From: Paenibacillus tianmuensis
GTDB taxonomy: Bacteria; Bacillota; Bacilli; Paenibacillales; NBRC-103111
Assembly: GCF_900100345.1 (NCBI RefSeq)
Contig: NZ_FMTT01000008.1
Span: 89,743-153,742, forward strand
DNA length: 64,000 nucleotides
Direction of reading: 5' to 3'
Part shown: positions 36,285 to 44,841 of the stretch, in pieces
Numbering within the stretch: the first letter of the stretch is position 1
Layout: every line of letters starts with the position of its first letter
Translations under genes and position numbers: made by a program
Notes under the pieces: model-generated
The model's database searches: none
Seen by the model: only the letters and a program-made list of their open reading frames with translations
Told to the model about the DNA's origin: nothing

Positions 36285-37124
36285 TTATTTAAACGCAGGC
36301 ACGACTGCGCCTTTGTACTTGTCTTCAATAAACTTTTTCACGTCTTCGGACGTGAGGGCTTTAGCCAGCTTCTGCATCGCCTCGGAATCTTTGTTGTCCG
36401 GGCGGGATACGAGAATGTTCACGTACGGGGAATCGTTCGCTTCGATGAACAACGCATCCTTCGTCGGAACAAGCTTCGCTTCGAGCGCATAGTTCGTATT
36501 GATGAGCGCCAGATCGACTTCACCCAACGTACGCGGCAGCATGGCAGCTTCCAGCTCTCTGATGATCAGGTTTTTCTTGTTTTCGACGACGTCTCTGACC
36601 GTTCCTTTGACGCCAACGCCTTCTTTGAGCTTAATCAGGTTGTTTCTCTCCATCAGGGCCAGCGCGCGGCCGCCGTTGGACGGATCGCTCGGAATCGCAA
36701 CGGTTGCGCCGTCTTTCAGCTCGTCAATCTTTTTAATTTTTTGCGAGTAGCCGCCGAACGGCTCGATATGAACGCCGGATACTGTAACGAGATTCATGCT
36801 TTTGTCTTTATTGAATTGCTCCAGATATGGCGTGTGTTGGAAGAAGTTCGCATCCAGCTGCTTCTCGAACACCTGTACGTTCGGCTGTACGTAATCGGTG
36901 AATTCCTTCACTTCCAGGTTGACGCCTTGTTCTTTCAGCTTCGCTTTGATGGAATTCAAAATTTCCCCATGCGGCGAGGCGGTTGCGCCCACCTTCAGCG
37001 TCACTTCTTTTTTCTCGGGAGCCGGTGTCGCTCCTCCCGTTTGCGGAGCTGCCGATTTGGTGCCGCAAGCAGCGAGAGAGAAAGCCATCACGACGGACAA
37101 TGCGGTGATCATCATTTTTTTCAT
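36285..37124 (-). CDS. metQ: Methionine ABC transporter substrate-binding lipoprotein
   Basis: NlpA/MetQ-family lipoprotein capturing D/L-methionine for MetNI. 279 residues; the signal peptide ends at the lipobox FSLAAC with Cys20. The ligand domain shows NFFQHTPYLEQF and AIPSDPSNGGRAL. The ATG at 37124 was selected because GGAGG lies 8 nt upstream and the signal peptide begins there; an earlier in-frame ATG at 37205 overlaps the metI end. It is third in the metN-metI-metQ operon. Confidence 0.95.
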   Translation of the reverse strand: MKKMMITALSVVMAFSLAACGTKSAAPQTGGATPAPEKKEVTLKVGATASPHGEILNSIKAKLKEQGVNLEVKEFTDYVQPNVQVFEKQLDANFFQHTPYLEQFNKDKSMNLVTVSGVHIEPFGGYSQKIKKIDELKDGATVAIPSDPSNGGRALALMERNNLIKLKEGVGVKGTVRDVVENKKNLIIRELEAAMLPRTLGEVDLALINTNYALEAKLVPTKDALFIEANDSPYVNILVSRPDNKDSEAMQKLAKALTSEDVKKFIEDKYKGAVVPAFK

Positions 37125-37179
37125 AGTAAGATTCCTCCACCTTTTCCTATAGTATCGATTCCTTTGTATATTAAAATCC

Positions 37180-37842
37180 TTATTTTCGCTGAAATTTCCG
37201 GACAAGCCGGTCGCCCAGCGACTGCAGGATTTGAACCAGCACGAGCAGAAGCAGCACGGTAACGATCATCACGACCGTTTGGAAACGCTGGTAGCCGAAC
37301 CGGATCGCTAGGTCGCCGAGACCGCCGCCTCCGATGACCCCCGACATGGCCGTATACGATACGAGCGTGACCGCCGTAATCGTCGCCCCGGCGATCAAGC
37401 CCGGACGCGCTTCGGGCAGCATGACCCGCGATACGATCTGCCAGTACGTCGCGCCCATCGATTGCGCGGCTTCCACGACGCCGCGGTCCACCTCGCGCAG
37501 CGACGTCTCCACCAGGCGGGCGAAGAACGGTGCCGCGGCAATGACCAGCGGCGGGATCGAGCCCGATACCCCGAGGGACGTGCCGACGACCAGCCTGGTG
37601 AAGGGAATCAGCATAATCATTAGAATCACGAACGGCACCGAGCGCAGCACGTTGACCACGAGCGACAGCAGCGCGTACACGACAGGCTGCCCGAGAAGCT
37701 GTCCCCGCGAAGTTAAGAAGAGGATGATGCCGAGCGGCAGACCGATCAGCACGGTAAACACCATGGACAGACCAAGCATCGTCAACGTGTCGTAGGTCGC
37801 CTCTCCGATCGCTCCCCAATCCAGATTAAGCAGTTCATCCAT
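37180..37842 (-). CDS. metI: Methionine ABC transporter permease
   Basis: 220-residue inner-membrane permease with five or so hydrophobic helices and the ABC EAA-loop signature EAAQSMGATYWQIV near residue 145. It begins with a near-perfect GGAGGTGATTCAGC site before the ATG at 37842, which overlaps the end of metN by 8 nt. Partner of metN and metQ. Confidence 0.95.
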   Translation of the reverse strand: MDELLNLDWGAIGEATYDTLTMLGLSMVFTVLIGLPLGIILFLTSRGQLLGQPVVYALLSLVVNVLRSVPFVILMIMLIPFTRLVVGTSLGVSGSIPPLVIAAAPFFARLVETSLREVDRGVVEAAQSMGATYWQIVSRVMLPEARPGLIAGATITAVTLVSYTAMSGVIGGGGLGDLAIRFGYQRFQTVVMIVTVLLLLVLVQILQSLGDRLVRKFQRK

Positions 37843-38857
37843 GCTGAATCACCTCCACATCCAATCCGCGGCCGCGCAGCAGAGCGATAGCCTGCTCCGC
37901 GACGCCTTCCTGCCCATGCAGCTCAACGACAAGCTGTCCGTAAGGGGTATCCTTGAGCTTCGATACCGTCCCTTGCAGGATGACGAACGGCACGTTCTTC
38001 TCGCGCATCGTTTCGTACAGCACCGGCTGGTATGTCTGTTCGCCGATGTACGTCACCCGGACAAGCGTCCGATTGCTCGCCGCTGTGCTCCCGGAAGTCT
38101 CCAGTCCGAGCGCAGCCACATCGGAAACTTGAGCGACGAACTCCCTAGTCGTCCGATGCTGCGGCTTCAGGAACACGTCGGTCACCGGTCCCTCTTCCAC
38201 GATCTCTCCGCCGTCAATGACCGCTACCCGGTCGCAAATCGTGCGAATCACGTTCATCTCGTGCGTAATCAGGACGATCGTAATGCCGAGCTGCCGGTTA
38301 ATATCCAGGAGCAGCGACAAAATCGCGCCGGTCGTCTGCGGATCGAGCGCCGACGTCGCCTCGTCGCACAGCAGCACCTTTGGATTCGTCGCCAGCGCGC
38401 GGGCGATACCGACCCGCTGCTTCTGGCCGCCCGACAGCTGCGCTGGATATTTGCTGCCGTGACCGGTTAATCCGACGAGTCCGATCAATTCCTCCACCCG
38501 GCGGGCAATCTGCTCCTTCGGCAGCTTGGCGAGCCGCAAAGGGAACGCAATATTATCCGCTACCGTCGCGGACGACAGCAGGTTGAAATGCTGAAAAATC
38601 ATCCCGATCGAGCGCCGCTCCAATTGCAGCTTAGCGGTGCCCAGCTTCGTTATCTCGACGCCATCCACGACAACTTCCCCGGCGGTCGGGCGCTCCAGCA
38701 TGTTGATCGTGCGGATCAGCGTGCTTTTGCCTGCCCCCGAATGGCCGATGATGCCGAAAATCTCGCCTTTGCGGATCGTCAAATCGATATTCCGCAGCGC
38801 CGTAACCTGTTTGCCCCCGACATCGTAGTTTTTCGCAATGCCTTTCAACTGAATCAA
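37835..38857 (-). CDS. metN: Methionine ABC transporter ATP-binding protein
   Basis: 340 residues: ABC ATPase (Walker A GHSGAGKST near residue 38, signature LSGGQKQR near 140, Walker B VLLCDEATSALD) and a C-terminal NIL regulatory domain (about 265-335). The start is a TTG at 38857 with GGAGG 8 nt upstream, which gives IQLKGIAKNYD at the N-terminus as in family members; a start at 38920 would read into the riboswitch terminator. First gene of the operon behind a SAM-I riboswitch. Confidence 0.95.
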   Translation of the reverse strand: MIQLKGIAKNYDVGGKQVTALRNIDLTIRKGEIFGIIGHSGAGKSTLIRTINMLERPTAGEVVVDGVEITKLGTAKLQLERRSIGMIFQHFNLLSSATVADNIAFPLRLAKLPKEQIARRVEELIGLVGLTGHGSKYPAQLSGGQKQRVGIARALATNPKVLLCDEATSALDPQTTGAILSLLLDINRQLGITIVLITHEMNVIRTICDRVAVIDGGEIVEEGPVTDVFLKPQHRTTREFVAQVSDVAALGLETSGSTAASNRTLVRVTYIGEQTYQPVLYETMREKNVPFVILQGTVSKLKDTPYGQLVVELHGQEGVAEQAIALLRGRGLDVEVIQHG

Positions 38858-38918
38858 ATCGTATTCCTCCCCGGAATAAACGGCCCTTGTTCGGTTAAAC
38901 GAGCGCGTTCGCTTGCGC

Positions 38919-38950
38919 AAAAAAACCCTGCACGACGAGGTACAGGGTTA
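38919..38950 (-). terminator. Riboswitch-controlled terminator before metN
   Basis: AACCCTG (38924-38930) pairs with CAGGGTT (38943-38949). T7 on the minus strand. It is the expression platform of the SAM riboswitch. Confidence 0.85.
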
Positions 38951-38965
38951 GCGGTTTAACTCATG

Positions 38966-39101
38966 TCCCTCTCATCTGCCAGAACCTTGGTTCAGTTCTG
39001 GAGGAATTGGCACCTGATTTCCTACAGTTCTGAATTTCCGAACTGTTAAGGAACGGTTGCCGGGCTTCATCGGGCCTTGTCCCTCCGCCTCTCTTGATAA
39101 G
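38966..39101 (-). ncRNA. SAM-I riboswitch (S-box) leader of metNIQ
   Basis: The minus-strand transcript contains the S-box landmarks in order: CTTATCAAGAGAGG, GGAGGGAC, GGCCCGATGAAGCCCGGCAACC, then AGGTGCCAATTCC and finally GATGAGAG closing helix P1. When S-adenosylmethionine binds, the downstream terminator forms and the transporter is switched off. It fits the methionine importer genes exactly. Confidence 0.96.
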
Positions 39102-39156
39102 AAGTGTTTCTATGAAATTGAAGGAAACGTTATATCTAATGGTATGAAACGATGTT

Positions 39157-39185
39157 AGTGTACAAAATTATTCATGTAAAGTCAA
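39157..39185 (-). promoter_or_regulatory. Sigma-A promoter of the metNIQ leader
   Basis: Minus strand TTGACT, a 17-nt spacer and TACACT, about 55 bp upstream of the riboswitch core. The whole 38858-39242 gap is thereby explained. Confidence 0.75.
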
Positions 39186-39242
39186 TAAGAACATACGGAA
39201 TTTCCGCTTGCTAAATTATTGTAACCCGCGAAGCTGCCCGCA

Positions 39243-40682
39243 TTACTCGTTCAGAGGCAGCTCCAGGCGAAAAACAAACCGCCCCTGCTCGTGCCGGAAC
39301 GCCAGCCGGCCTCCGTGCAGCCCGGCAATGTTGTGCGCGATCGACAGCCCGAGTCCGGCGCCGTCTGGCAATGAATCTCCCGTCCGCGATTCATCCGCCT
39401 TATAGAACCGCTCGAACAGCAATTCCTCCTGCGCCTTCGTAATCGGCCGCCCTTCGTTCTCGAATTCGATGGCCGCACGCTTCGGGTAGGCCGATAACGT
39501 CACGGTGACACGGCCGGGGGCGACGGAATATTTAACGGCGTTCATCAGCAGATTGTCCAGCGCACGAACGAGCTTTTCCGCATCTGCAAGGACGTACAAC
39601 GGGGCTGGCGGGAGCCGACATTCGATAGCAATCTGACGCTGCTCCGCGATCGGCTCGAATTCGCTGACCAATTGCTCCAGCAAATGGTGAATGTCGATTT
39701 TGCGCCGTTCCAGCTTAGTCTCTCCCCCGGAGAGCCGGGTGTATTCGAATAAGTCGTCGATCAGCTTTTTAAGCTGATTCGCTTTATTGTAAGCGCTCGT
39801 CAGATACCGTTCCCGCTCGGCGGCATTCGTTTGCACAGGATTCATCAGCAGGTTCAAATACCCGATGACGCTTGTGAGCGGAGTCCGCAAATCGTGGGAG
39901 ACGTTCGTGATCAAGTCCATTTTCGATTTTTCCAGACGCCGTTCCTTCTCCTGCTGCCGGGCCAGCTGCTCCGCCATGGAATTGATATTGGCCGCGACCA
40001 AGCCAAGCTCGTCCCGGCTGTTCGTCGCCAGCCGCACGGACAGCTCGCCGTGGGCGATATCGTTCAAGCCGCGATTGATGTAGCGAATCTGCCTCATTTT
40101 ACGCCAGGTCAGAGCGTAGAAGAACAGCACGAACAGGACGACAAACAGTAAAAATCTGAACATCTCGTTCATCTCGTACACATTCCCCGGCTGCGGAACC
40201 AACTTGCTGGAAACGATCAAATAGACGGCTTGGTCCCGATACTGCGCCGGCAGCACCGCCGTGTACGCCGCGCCCGGCTGCCTGTTGTCCGCTTGTTTGG
40301 CCGACATCAGCAGCTCGTACAAGCTCAGCTTGCTTTCCAGAGCTTCGGAAGAGCGAAAAAGCACACGTCCGGACTCGTCCGTTACGTATGCTCTCAGCTC
40401 GCCTCCCTCTCCTGCCTCTTCGACCAGCGAAGCCGCCGTCCGTTCGTCCGAGCCCGGTCCGCTCAAGGCAGCCCATTCCTTGTCGAGCTTGGCCAGCCGT
40501 TCGTTCACCGTCCTTCGGATCGAATCGTAATTGTCCGCATCGTTCGGCTGAAATTGCTGGTAAACCCTTTCCAATAAAGTCGAGGTCAGCGTGCTCAACA
40601 ACAGGCATCCGACGAAGGTCAGCATCAGCTTTACGCGAAGCGTGACCGAAAACGGCCGTTTCGGCAAACGTACCCTACTCAA
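39243..40682 (-). CDS. Sensor histidine kinase with HAMP domain
   Basis: About 479 residues: a first membrane helix near residues 16-35, an extracytoplasmic sensor domain (about 40-165), a second helix (FRFLLFVVLFVLFFYAL), a HAMP domain, the phospho-acceptor NVSHDLRTPLTSV, and an ATPase domain with N-box DNLLMNAVKYS and G-box GAGLGLSIAHN. The TTG at 40682 overlaps the stop of the response regulator by 8 nt; the start is uncertain. It forms a two-component system with the preceding gene. The stimulus is unknown. Confidence 0.9.
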   Translation of the reverse strand: MSRVRLPKRPFSVTLRVKLMLTFVGCLLLSTLTSTLLERVYQQFQPNDADNYDSIRRTVNERLAKLDKEWAALSGPGSDERTAASLVEEAGEGGELRAYVTDESGRVLFRSSEALESKLSLYELLMSAKQADNRQPGAAYTAVLPAQYRDQAVYLIVSSKLVPQPGNVYEMNEMFRFLLFVVLFVLFFYALTWRKMRQIRYINRGLNDIAHGELSVRLATNSRDELGLVAANINSMAEQLARQQEKERRLEKSKMDLITNVSHDLRTPLTSVIGYLNLLMNPVQTNAAERERYLTSAYNKANQLKKLIDDLFEYTRLSGGETKLERRKIDIHHLLEQLVSEFEPIAEQRQIAIECRLPPAPLYVLADAEKLVRALDNLLMNAVKYSVAPGRVTVTLSAYPKRAAIEFENEGRPITKAQEELLFERFYKADESRTGDSLPDGAGLGLSIAHNIAGLHGGRLAFRHEQGRFVFRLELPLNE

Positions 40683-41373
40683 TTTTATAGCCCACTCCCC
40701 ATACGGTTTTAATATACCGGGGTTCCCGCGGGATATCCTCGATCTTTTCCCGCAGATTTCGGATATGCACCATGACGGTATTGTCGGAATGGAAAGCGTC
40801 TTCTTTCCACACCTGCTCATAGATCGCATCGACGGAGAATACTTGGCCCCGGTTTTTCGCCAGAAGAGCCAGTATCGCGAATTCGATCGGTGTGAGATTG
40901 ACCTTTTTGCCGCGGATCGTCACCAAGTGACGGACCGGATCAACGACGAGGTCGACGAGGTCGCCGACCTCCACCCGGCCGCGCTCCGCTTTCTTGCCGA
41001 TCATGTGCTGCCGTCTCAGGCAGGCCTTGACCCGGGCGACCAGTTCCAGCGGGTTAAACGGTTTCACGACGTAGTCGTCCGCACCCGTGGACAAACCGGT
41101 GATTTTGTCCAGATCCTCGCCCTTGGCCGACAGCATAATGATAGGAACGTCGCTCTTCTCCCGGATTTTCATGCAAGCGCGAATGCCGTCCATCTGGGGC
41201 ATCATAATATCTAAAATGATGATGTCCACCTTCTCCCGTTCAGCCAGCTTCAAGGCTTGCATTCCGTCCTCGGCTTCCAGTACGCGGTAGCCTTCGTTCC
41301 GCAAATAAATTTGAATGATATCCCGGATATCCGGATCGTCGTCAGCTACCAATACGCTGTTCGCTTGCTGCAA
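40675..41373 (-). CDS. OmpR-family response regulator
   Basis: 232 residues: a receiver domain with the acidic triad (DDD near 11-13), the phospho-Asp in IIILDIMMPQMDG, and Lys in VVKPFNPLEL. An OmpR-type winged helix follows, with EFAILALLAKNRGQVFS and TVMVHIRNLREKIE. The TTG at 41373 has GGAGGG 8 nt upstream, located inside the end of the dedA gene, so translation is coupled. It works with the kinase downstream. Confidence 0.93.
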   Translation of the reverse strand: MQQANSVLVADDDPDIRDIIQIYLRNEGYRVLEAEDGMQALKLAEREKVDIIILDIMMPQMDGIRACMKIREKSDVPIIMLSAKGEDLDKITGLSTGADDYVVKPFNPLELVARVKACLRRQHMIGKKAERGRVEVGDLVDLVVDPVRHLVTIRGKKVNLTPIEFAILALLAKNRGQVFSVDAIYEQVWKEDAFHSDNTVMVHIRNLREKIEDIPREPRYIKTVWGVGYKIE

Positions 41374-41378
41374 CGGAA

Positions 41379-41984
41379 TCACCCTCCTGCAACTTTTTTG
41401 CGCTGCGCGAGCTTGATAAGAATCCATGCTGTAGCAAGCGCCAGCGGAATCCACAGCAGCTTGAGCCCGTAGCTATAGATGAGCATGCCGATTTCTTGGG
41501 CGTGACCGGCCGTCAGCCGTCCGATGAAGAAAAAGGCGAAAGTCCATACGAACCCCGTCGTGTAGGAAAGGAGAGCATAGCGGCGGAACGACATTTTGTT
41601 CATTCCGACGAGGTAAGGCAGGACGTGGCGGACAACGGGGAAAAAATAGCTGATGACCAGGGCCATGCTGCCGTATTTTTGATTGAGCTTTTCCGACAGC
41701 TCGATGGCTTTCTCCATTTTCTTCTTTTTCCGCAGACGCTCCAATACCGGGGTGCCCGCGTACCGGCCTAGCACGTATCCGAGCGATAATCCCGATACGA
41801 CGCCGAGATAGGTTAAGAGAAAGGCGGGCACGGGATGCAGCAGGCCGCTGGCCGTTACTGCACCGCCGGTCATCACGACGACTTCGTCGGGAATCGGCAT
41901 CCCTACTATGCCGAGCCACAGCGCGAAAAACAAAGCCAAATACCCGAACTGCCCGATCCACAGCATTAGCGTATCGTAAGTCAT
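41379..41984 (-). CDS. DedA-family membrane protein
   Basis: 201-residue integral membrane protein with the DedA/SNARE-associated pattern: GMPIPDEVV near residue 30, GYVLGRYAG, and SYFFPVVRHVLPYLVGMNKMS. Family members act as lipid flippases or influence membrane proton and lipid homeostasis. GGGAGG precedes the ATG at 41984, which overlaps the stop of the methyltransferase (ATGA). Operon: methyltransferase, dedA, response regulator, kinase. Confidence 0.9.
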   Translation of the reverse strand: MTYDTLMLWIGQFGYLALFFALWLGIVGMPIPDEVVVMTGGAVTASGLLHPVPAFLLTYLGVVSGLSLGYVLGRYAGTPVLERLRKKKKMEKAIELSEKLNQKYGSMALVISYFFPVVRHVLPYLVGMNKMSFRRYALLSYTTGFVWTFAFFFIGRLTAGHAQEIGMLIYSYGLKLLWIPLALATAWILIKLAQRKKVAGG

Positions 41985-42565
41985 TTCGCCGTTCCTCCCG
42001 GCTTCCGGCACACATACACGAATGCAGGAGGAAAGTTAAACGGGACGAAGCGGATCGTCTCAATGTCAAAATCTTGTTCAAGCTGGGACTTCATTTGCAG
42101 CGAATATTGAAACGCGATGAACCGGCCGCCCGGCTTAAGTGACGACGTGATCTGTTCGATCAGCCGATCGCGCAATTGTTGCGGGAAATTATAGAAGGGC
42201 AGACCGCTGATGATGGCATCCAATCCCTCGATCCCCTGCTGATTCAGCACCTGCCCCATGCTACAGGCGTCGGCATGACAGGAAAACTCCGGGAACTGCG
42301 CCTCCAACTGCTCCCTCAGTAGTTGTTCCTTTTCAAACAAGAGCACCTTCGTCTTCGGCCCCTTGGCTTGCCGGATGAACCGGGTTAGCGCGCCTGTTCC
42401 GGCTCCAAGCTCCGCTACAACCTGCGCTTGAGCCCAAGGAACAGGCTTGGTCATCGCACGGGCCAAAAATCGGGAGCTGGGCGTAATGCTGCCCATTTCT
42501 TTCGGAGATTGAATAAATTTATTTAAAAAAAGCACCTTTTCTTGAACGTTGGCGTGAAAACTCAT
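41981..42565 (-). CDS. Class I SAM methyltransferase, phospholipid-type
   Basis: 194-residue methyltransferase with motif I VAELGAGTGALTRF near residue 50, the post-I region LLFEKEQLL, and AIISGLPFYNFP, which resembles phospholipid N-methyltransferase PmtA and related rRNA-type enzymes. The N-terminal ITPSSRFLARAMT and C-terminal FNFPPAFVYVCRK also fit PmtA-like proteins. The substrate is not proved. First gene of an operon with dedA and a two-component system, which supports a membrane-lipid setting. Confidence 0.85.
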   Translation of the reverse strand: MSFHANVQEKVLFLNKFIQSPKEMGSITPSSRFLARAMTKPVPWAQAQVVAELGAGTGALTRFIRQAKGPKTKVLLFEKEQLLREQLEAQFPEFSCHADACSMGQVLNQQGIEGLDAIISGLPFYNFPQQLRDRLIEQITSSLKPGGRFIAFQYSLQMKSQLEQDFDIETIRFVPFNFPPAFVYVCRKPGGTAK

Positions 42566-42757
42566 GAATGCATTGCCCTCCTCGTTGCTCTAAGTTTAAC
42601 CATTTAGACGCGGTTCGAACCTGTAGCCCTTCATTTATTACTATATCAAACGAATGTAAGAGTCCGTTTGTTTCGTCCAATGGGATTTGATGTACTTAGG
42701 ATATCCAAAATATCTTTAGAACAAATGGAGGTTTTTCTGAATAATTTCTTAAGAAAA

Positions 42758-42797
42758 AAGCCAGGCTCCTAAGGTCTCAAGCAGGAGCGCAGGCTGT
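42758..42797 (-). terminator. Terminator after mscL
   Basis: GCC-AGGCTCCT pairs with AGGAGC-GCAGGC on either side of a 12-nt loop, with small mismatches. Six T follow on the minus strand. Confidence 0.65.
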
Positions 42798-42811
42798 CTG
42801 AGCTGTAGGGG

Positions 42812-43285
42812 CTAAGCGCGTTCCGCAGCCGGAGCTTCGAGAACGGCGGTGCAGTATTTGCAACGGGATGCTTTTTTGGGGATCTCGGACAAGCATTCCG
42901 GACATTCCTTCATGTTTTCTTTCGGGTCGGGCTTGACCTCTTCTTTGCGGCGGAACCGGTTGATCTGCTTAACGGCGACAAAGATGACGAACGAAACGAT
43001 CAGAAAATCAAGCAGCGTGCTGAGGAACAATCCGTAGTTAAACGTGGCTGCTCCGGATGCCTTAGCTTCGGCTAAGGTCGCAGAAGGCTTATCGTCCAAA
43101 CGAATATACAGGTCGGTGAAATTCACCTTGCCGAGCAGCAGCCCGATCGGAGGCATAACCAGATCGTTAACGATCGATGTGACGACTTTGCCGAACGCGC
43201 CTCCGATGATCACCCCGATCGCCAGGTCGATCATATTCCCTTTAATCGCAAATTCTTTAAATTCTTTCAAAATTTTTGACGGCAT
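42812..43285 (-). CDS. mscL: Large-conductance mechanosensitive channel with C-terminal zinc ribbon
   Basis: 157 residues. The N-terminal MscL part (about 1-115) shows [19 protein letters not shown] and two transmembrane helices (second: [15 protein letters not shown]) and forms the pressure-relief pore. Beyond the usual C-terminal helix is an extra ribbon with [18 protein letters not shown], two CxxC pairs that could bind zinc. B. subtilis MscL lacks this. AAGGAG upstream of the ATG; own terminator. Confidence 0.94.
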   Translation of the reverse strand: MPSKILKEFKEFAIKGNMIDLAIGVIIGGAFGKVVTSIVNDLVMPPIGLLLGKVNFTDLYIRLDDKPSATLAEAKASGAATFNYGLFLSTLLDFLIVSFVIFVAVKQINRFRRKEEVKPDPKENMKECPECLSEIPKKASRCKYCTAVLEAPAAERA

Positions 43286-43375
43286 CCTATGACTGTTCTC
43301 CTTTTTGACGTGGTGTAGTTAGAATGGCGTTTTCACCAGTTTAACCGTTTTTCGGGGGAAAAGACAAGCCAAAAA

Positions 43376-43407
43376 GCCCGTTTCCTATCGAAACGATGGA
43401 AACGGGC
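43376..43407 (-). terminator. Terminator after the YcnI-like gene
   Basis: GCCCGTTTCC (43376-43385) pairs with GGAAACGGGC (43398-43407), followed by TTTTT on the minus strand. Confidence 0.85.
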
Positions 43408-43437
43408 CTTGCATATAGCCGTCCGATTGTTGATGGA

Positions 43438-44079
43438 CTAGGCTTTTCTGCGCATCAGCGAAACGATCAGCGCTGCGGCTCCGAGCACGACGCCCGCGAT
43501 GGACAAGTAAAGCGGCGTTTGGGACGCGGCGGGAGCTTCGGACGCAGCCTTATTCGCCGCCGGTGCGGCTGGCGCTGTCGTGTGGCCGTGGCTGTCCGTT
43601 CCGGTTCCGGCCGGTTTCTCTTTCACTTTCGTCACGGAAGCCGGTTTATCCGCGCCGTCGGCGCCGACCCATTCGACGACACTGCCGTCTTTGTAGGTCT
43701 GGTACGCCTTCCACGTAATCGTGGTAGCGGTATCGGCTACTTTCCCCTGCATGTAAAACTCGCCGAATTCCTTCGCGCCCAAGCCGTCGCCGGTAGCTAT
43801 CCATACCACGCCGGTAATTTTATTGTTTGCATCCTTCGTCAGCTCGTATTTCCAGCCGGGCTTCGGCTCGAAGCTGGAGATCGATACGGCGTCGAGTGGA
43901 AACTTCACTTCGATTTTAACCGTCGGAATGTCTTTCTCCGTCGGCACCCGAACGGCAAATTTCTCATAGCTTCCCTGCGTCGTCTCTTTCGGCAGCACGA
44001 CCACATGCGCGCTGGCGAAGCCTCCTCCGAGCATGGAAGCAAGCAGTCCGAGCGCGAGCGCAAAATGCAATTTTTTCAT
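43438..44079 (-). CDS. YcnI-like copper-binding protein (DUF1775)
   Basis: 213-residue secreted, membrane-anchored protein. The signal peptide ends at FASA, leaving His25 at the mature N-terminus, the position used for copper by YcnI relatives. The DUF1775 domain (about 25-150) is followed by a Pro/Ala-rich linker with HGH and a C-terminal helix (LYLSIAGVVLGAAALIVSL) with a basic stop. It probably takes part in copper handling at the envelope. AAAGGGG precedes the ATG. The adjacent NarL-type two-component pair is not joined in one operon by spacing (87 bp), so linkage is possible only. Confidence 0.87.
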   Translation of the reverse strand: MKKLHFALALGLLASMLGGGFASAHVVVLPKETTQGSYEKFAVRVPTEKDIPTVKIEVKFPLDAVSISSFEPKPGWKYELTKDANNKITGVVWIATGDGLGAKEFGEFYMQGKVADTATTITWKAYQTYKDGSVVEWVGADGADKPASVTKVKEKPAGTGTDSHGHTTAPAAPAANKAASEAPAASQTPLYLSIAGVVLGAAALIVSLMRRKA

Positions 44080-44166
44080 AACTAAAATCCCCTTTCTCTT
44101 TAAGCAGTCAGTTTATCCTACTGTAATTTATCGTATACCGCTTATCGGAAGAATGGCTCGACCGGG

Positions 44167-44841
44167 CTATTTTCCCCCTTGTTTTTGTCCGATCTGTGTC
44201 AATCCGTGACGTACCGCATAGGCCGTCAATTGCACCCGGTTGTCGAGGGCCAGCTTGGACAAAATATTTTTGACATGGTTCTTGACGGTGTTCTCCGTAA
44301 TCACGAGCGTCTCGGCGATCTGGCGGTTGCTCTGCCCGCTGGCGACGCAGCTCAATATCTCGCATTCACGCTGCGAGAGCACACCTGGCCCGATGTCGCT
44401 GGCCGCGGATTTGCCGGCCGAACGGAACGAATGAAACAGCCGGTCCGCCATGCCGCGGGAAATTTCGCTGTTCTCGTCGAGCAAGCCGCGCAAGTAGGCG
44501 ATCCAATCGTCGGGGTCCATGTTTTTGAGCAGATACCCTTGCGCCCCATGCCGGACAGCCGTGAACAGGTCGGCCACGTCATCGGACACCGTAAGCATGA
44601 CGACGCGGATGTGCGGATACTGCTGTTTAATTCGTTTGGTCGCTTCAAGGCCGCTCATCCCCGGCATTTGAATGTCCATCAGCACCAGATCCGGCAGCAG
44701 CCGGCCGCACAGCTCGATGGCCTCGGCTCCGCTGCAGGCTTCCCCTATCCATTCGAAGCCGTCCTCCCCGTCGATCAGCGTGCGAATGGCGCGGCGCGCT
44801 AACGGATGATCGTCGGCAATCAGCACCCGGTAATTCATCAT
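44167..44841 (-). CDS. NarL/LuxR-family response regulator
   Basis: 224 residues: a receiver domain with ADDHPLARRA and the phospho-Asp in LVLMDIQMPGMSG, and a C-terminal LuxR helix-turn-helix with LSQRECEILSCVASG and ITENTVKNHVKNIL. The ATG at 44841 shares its A with the TGA of the kinase gene, and GGGAGGTG lies 8 nt upstream. Works with the kinase encoded just before it. Confidence 0.93.
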   Translation of the reverse strand: MMNYRVLIADDHPLARRAIRTLIDGEDGFEWIGEACSGAEAIELCGRLLPDLVLMDIQMPGMSGLEATKRIKQQYPHIRVVMLTVSDDVADLFTAVRHGAQGYLLKNMDPDDWIAYLRGLLDENSEISRGMADRLFHSFRSAGKSAASDIGPGVLSQRECEILSCVASGQSNRQIAETLVITENTVKNHVKNILSKLALDNRVQLTAYAVRHGLTQIGQKQGGK

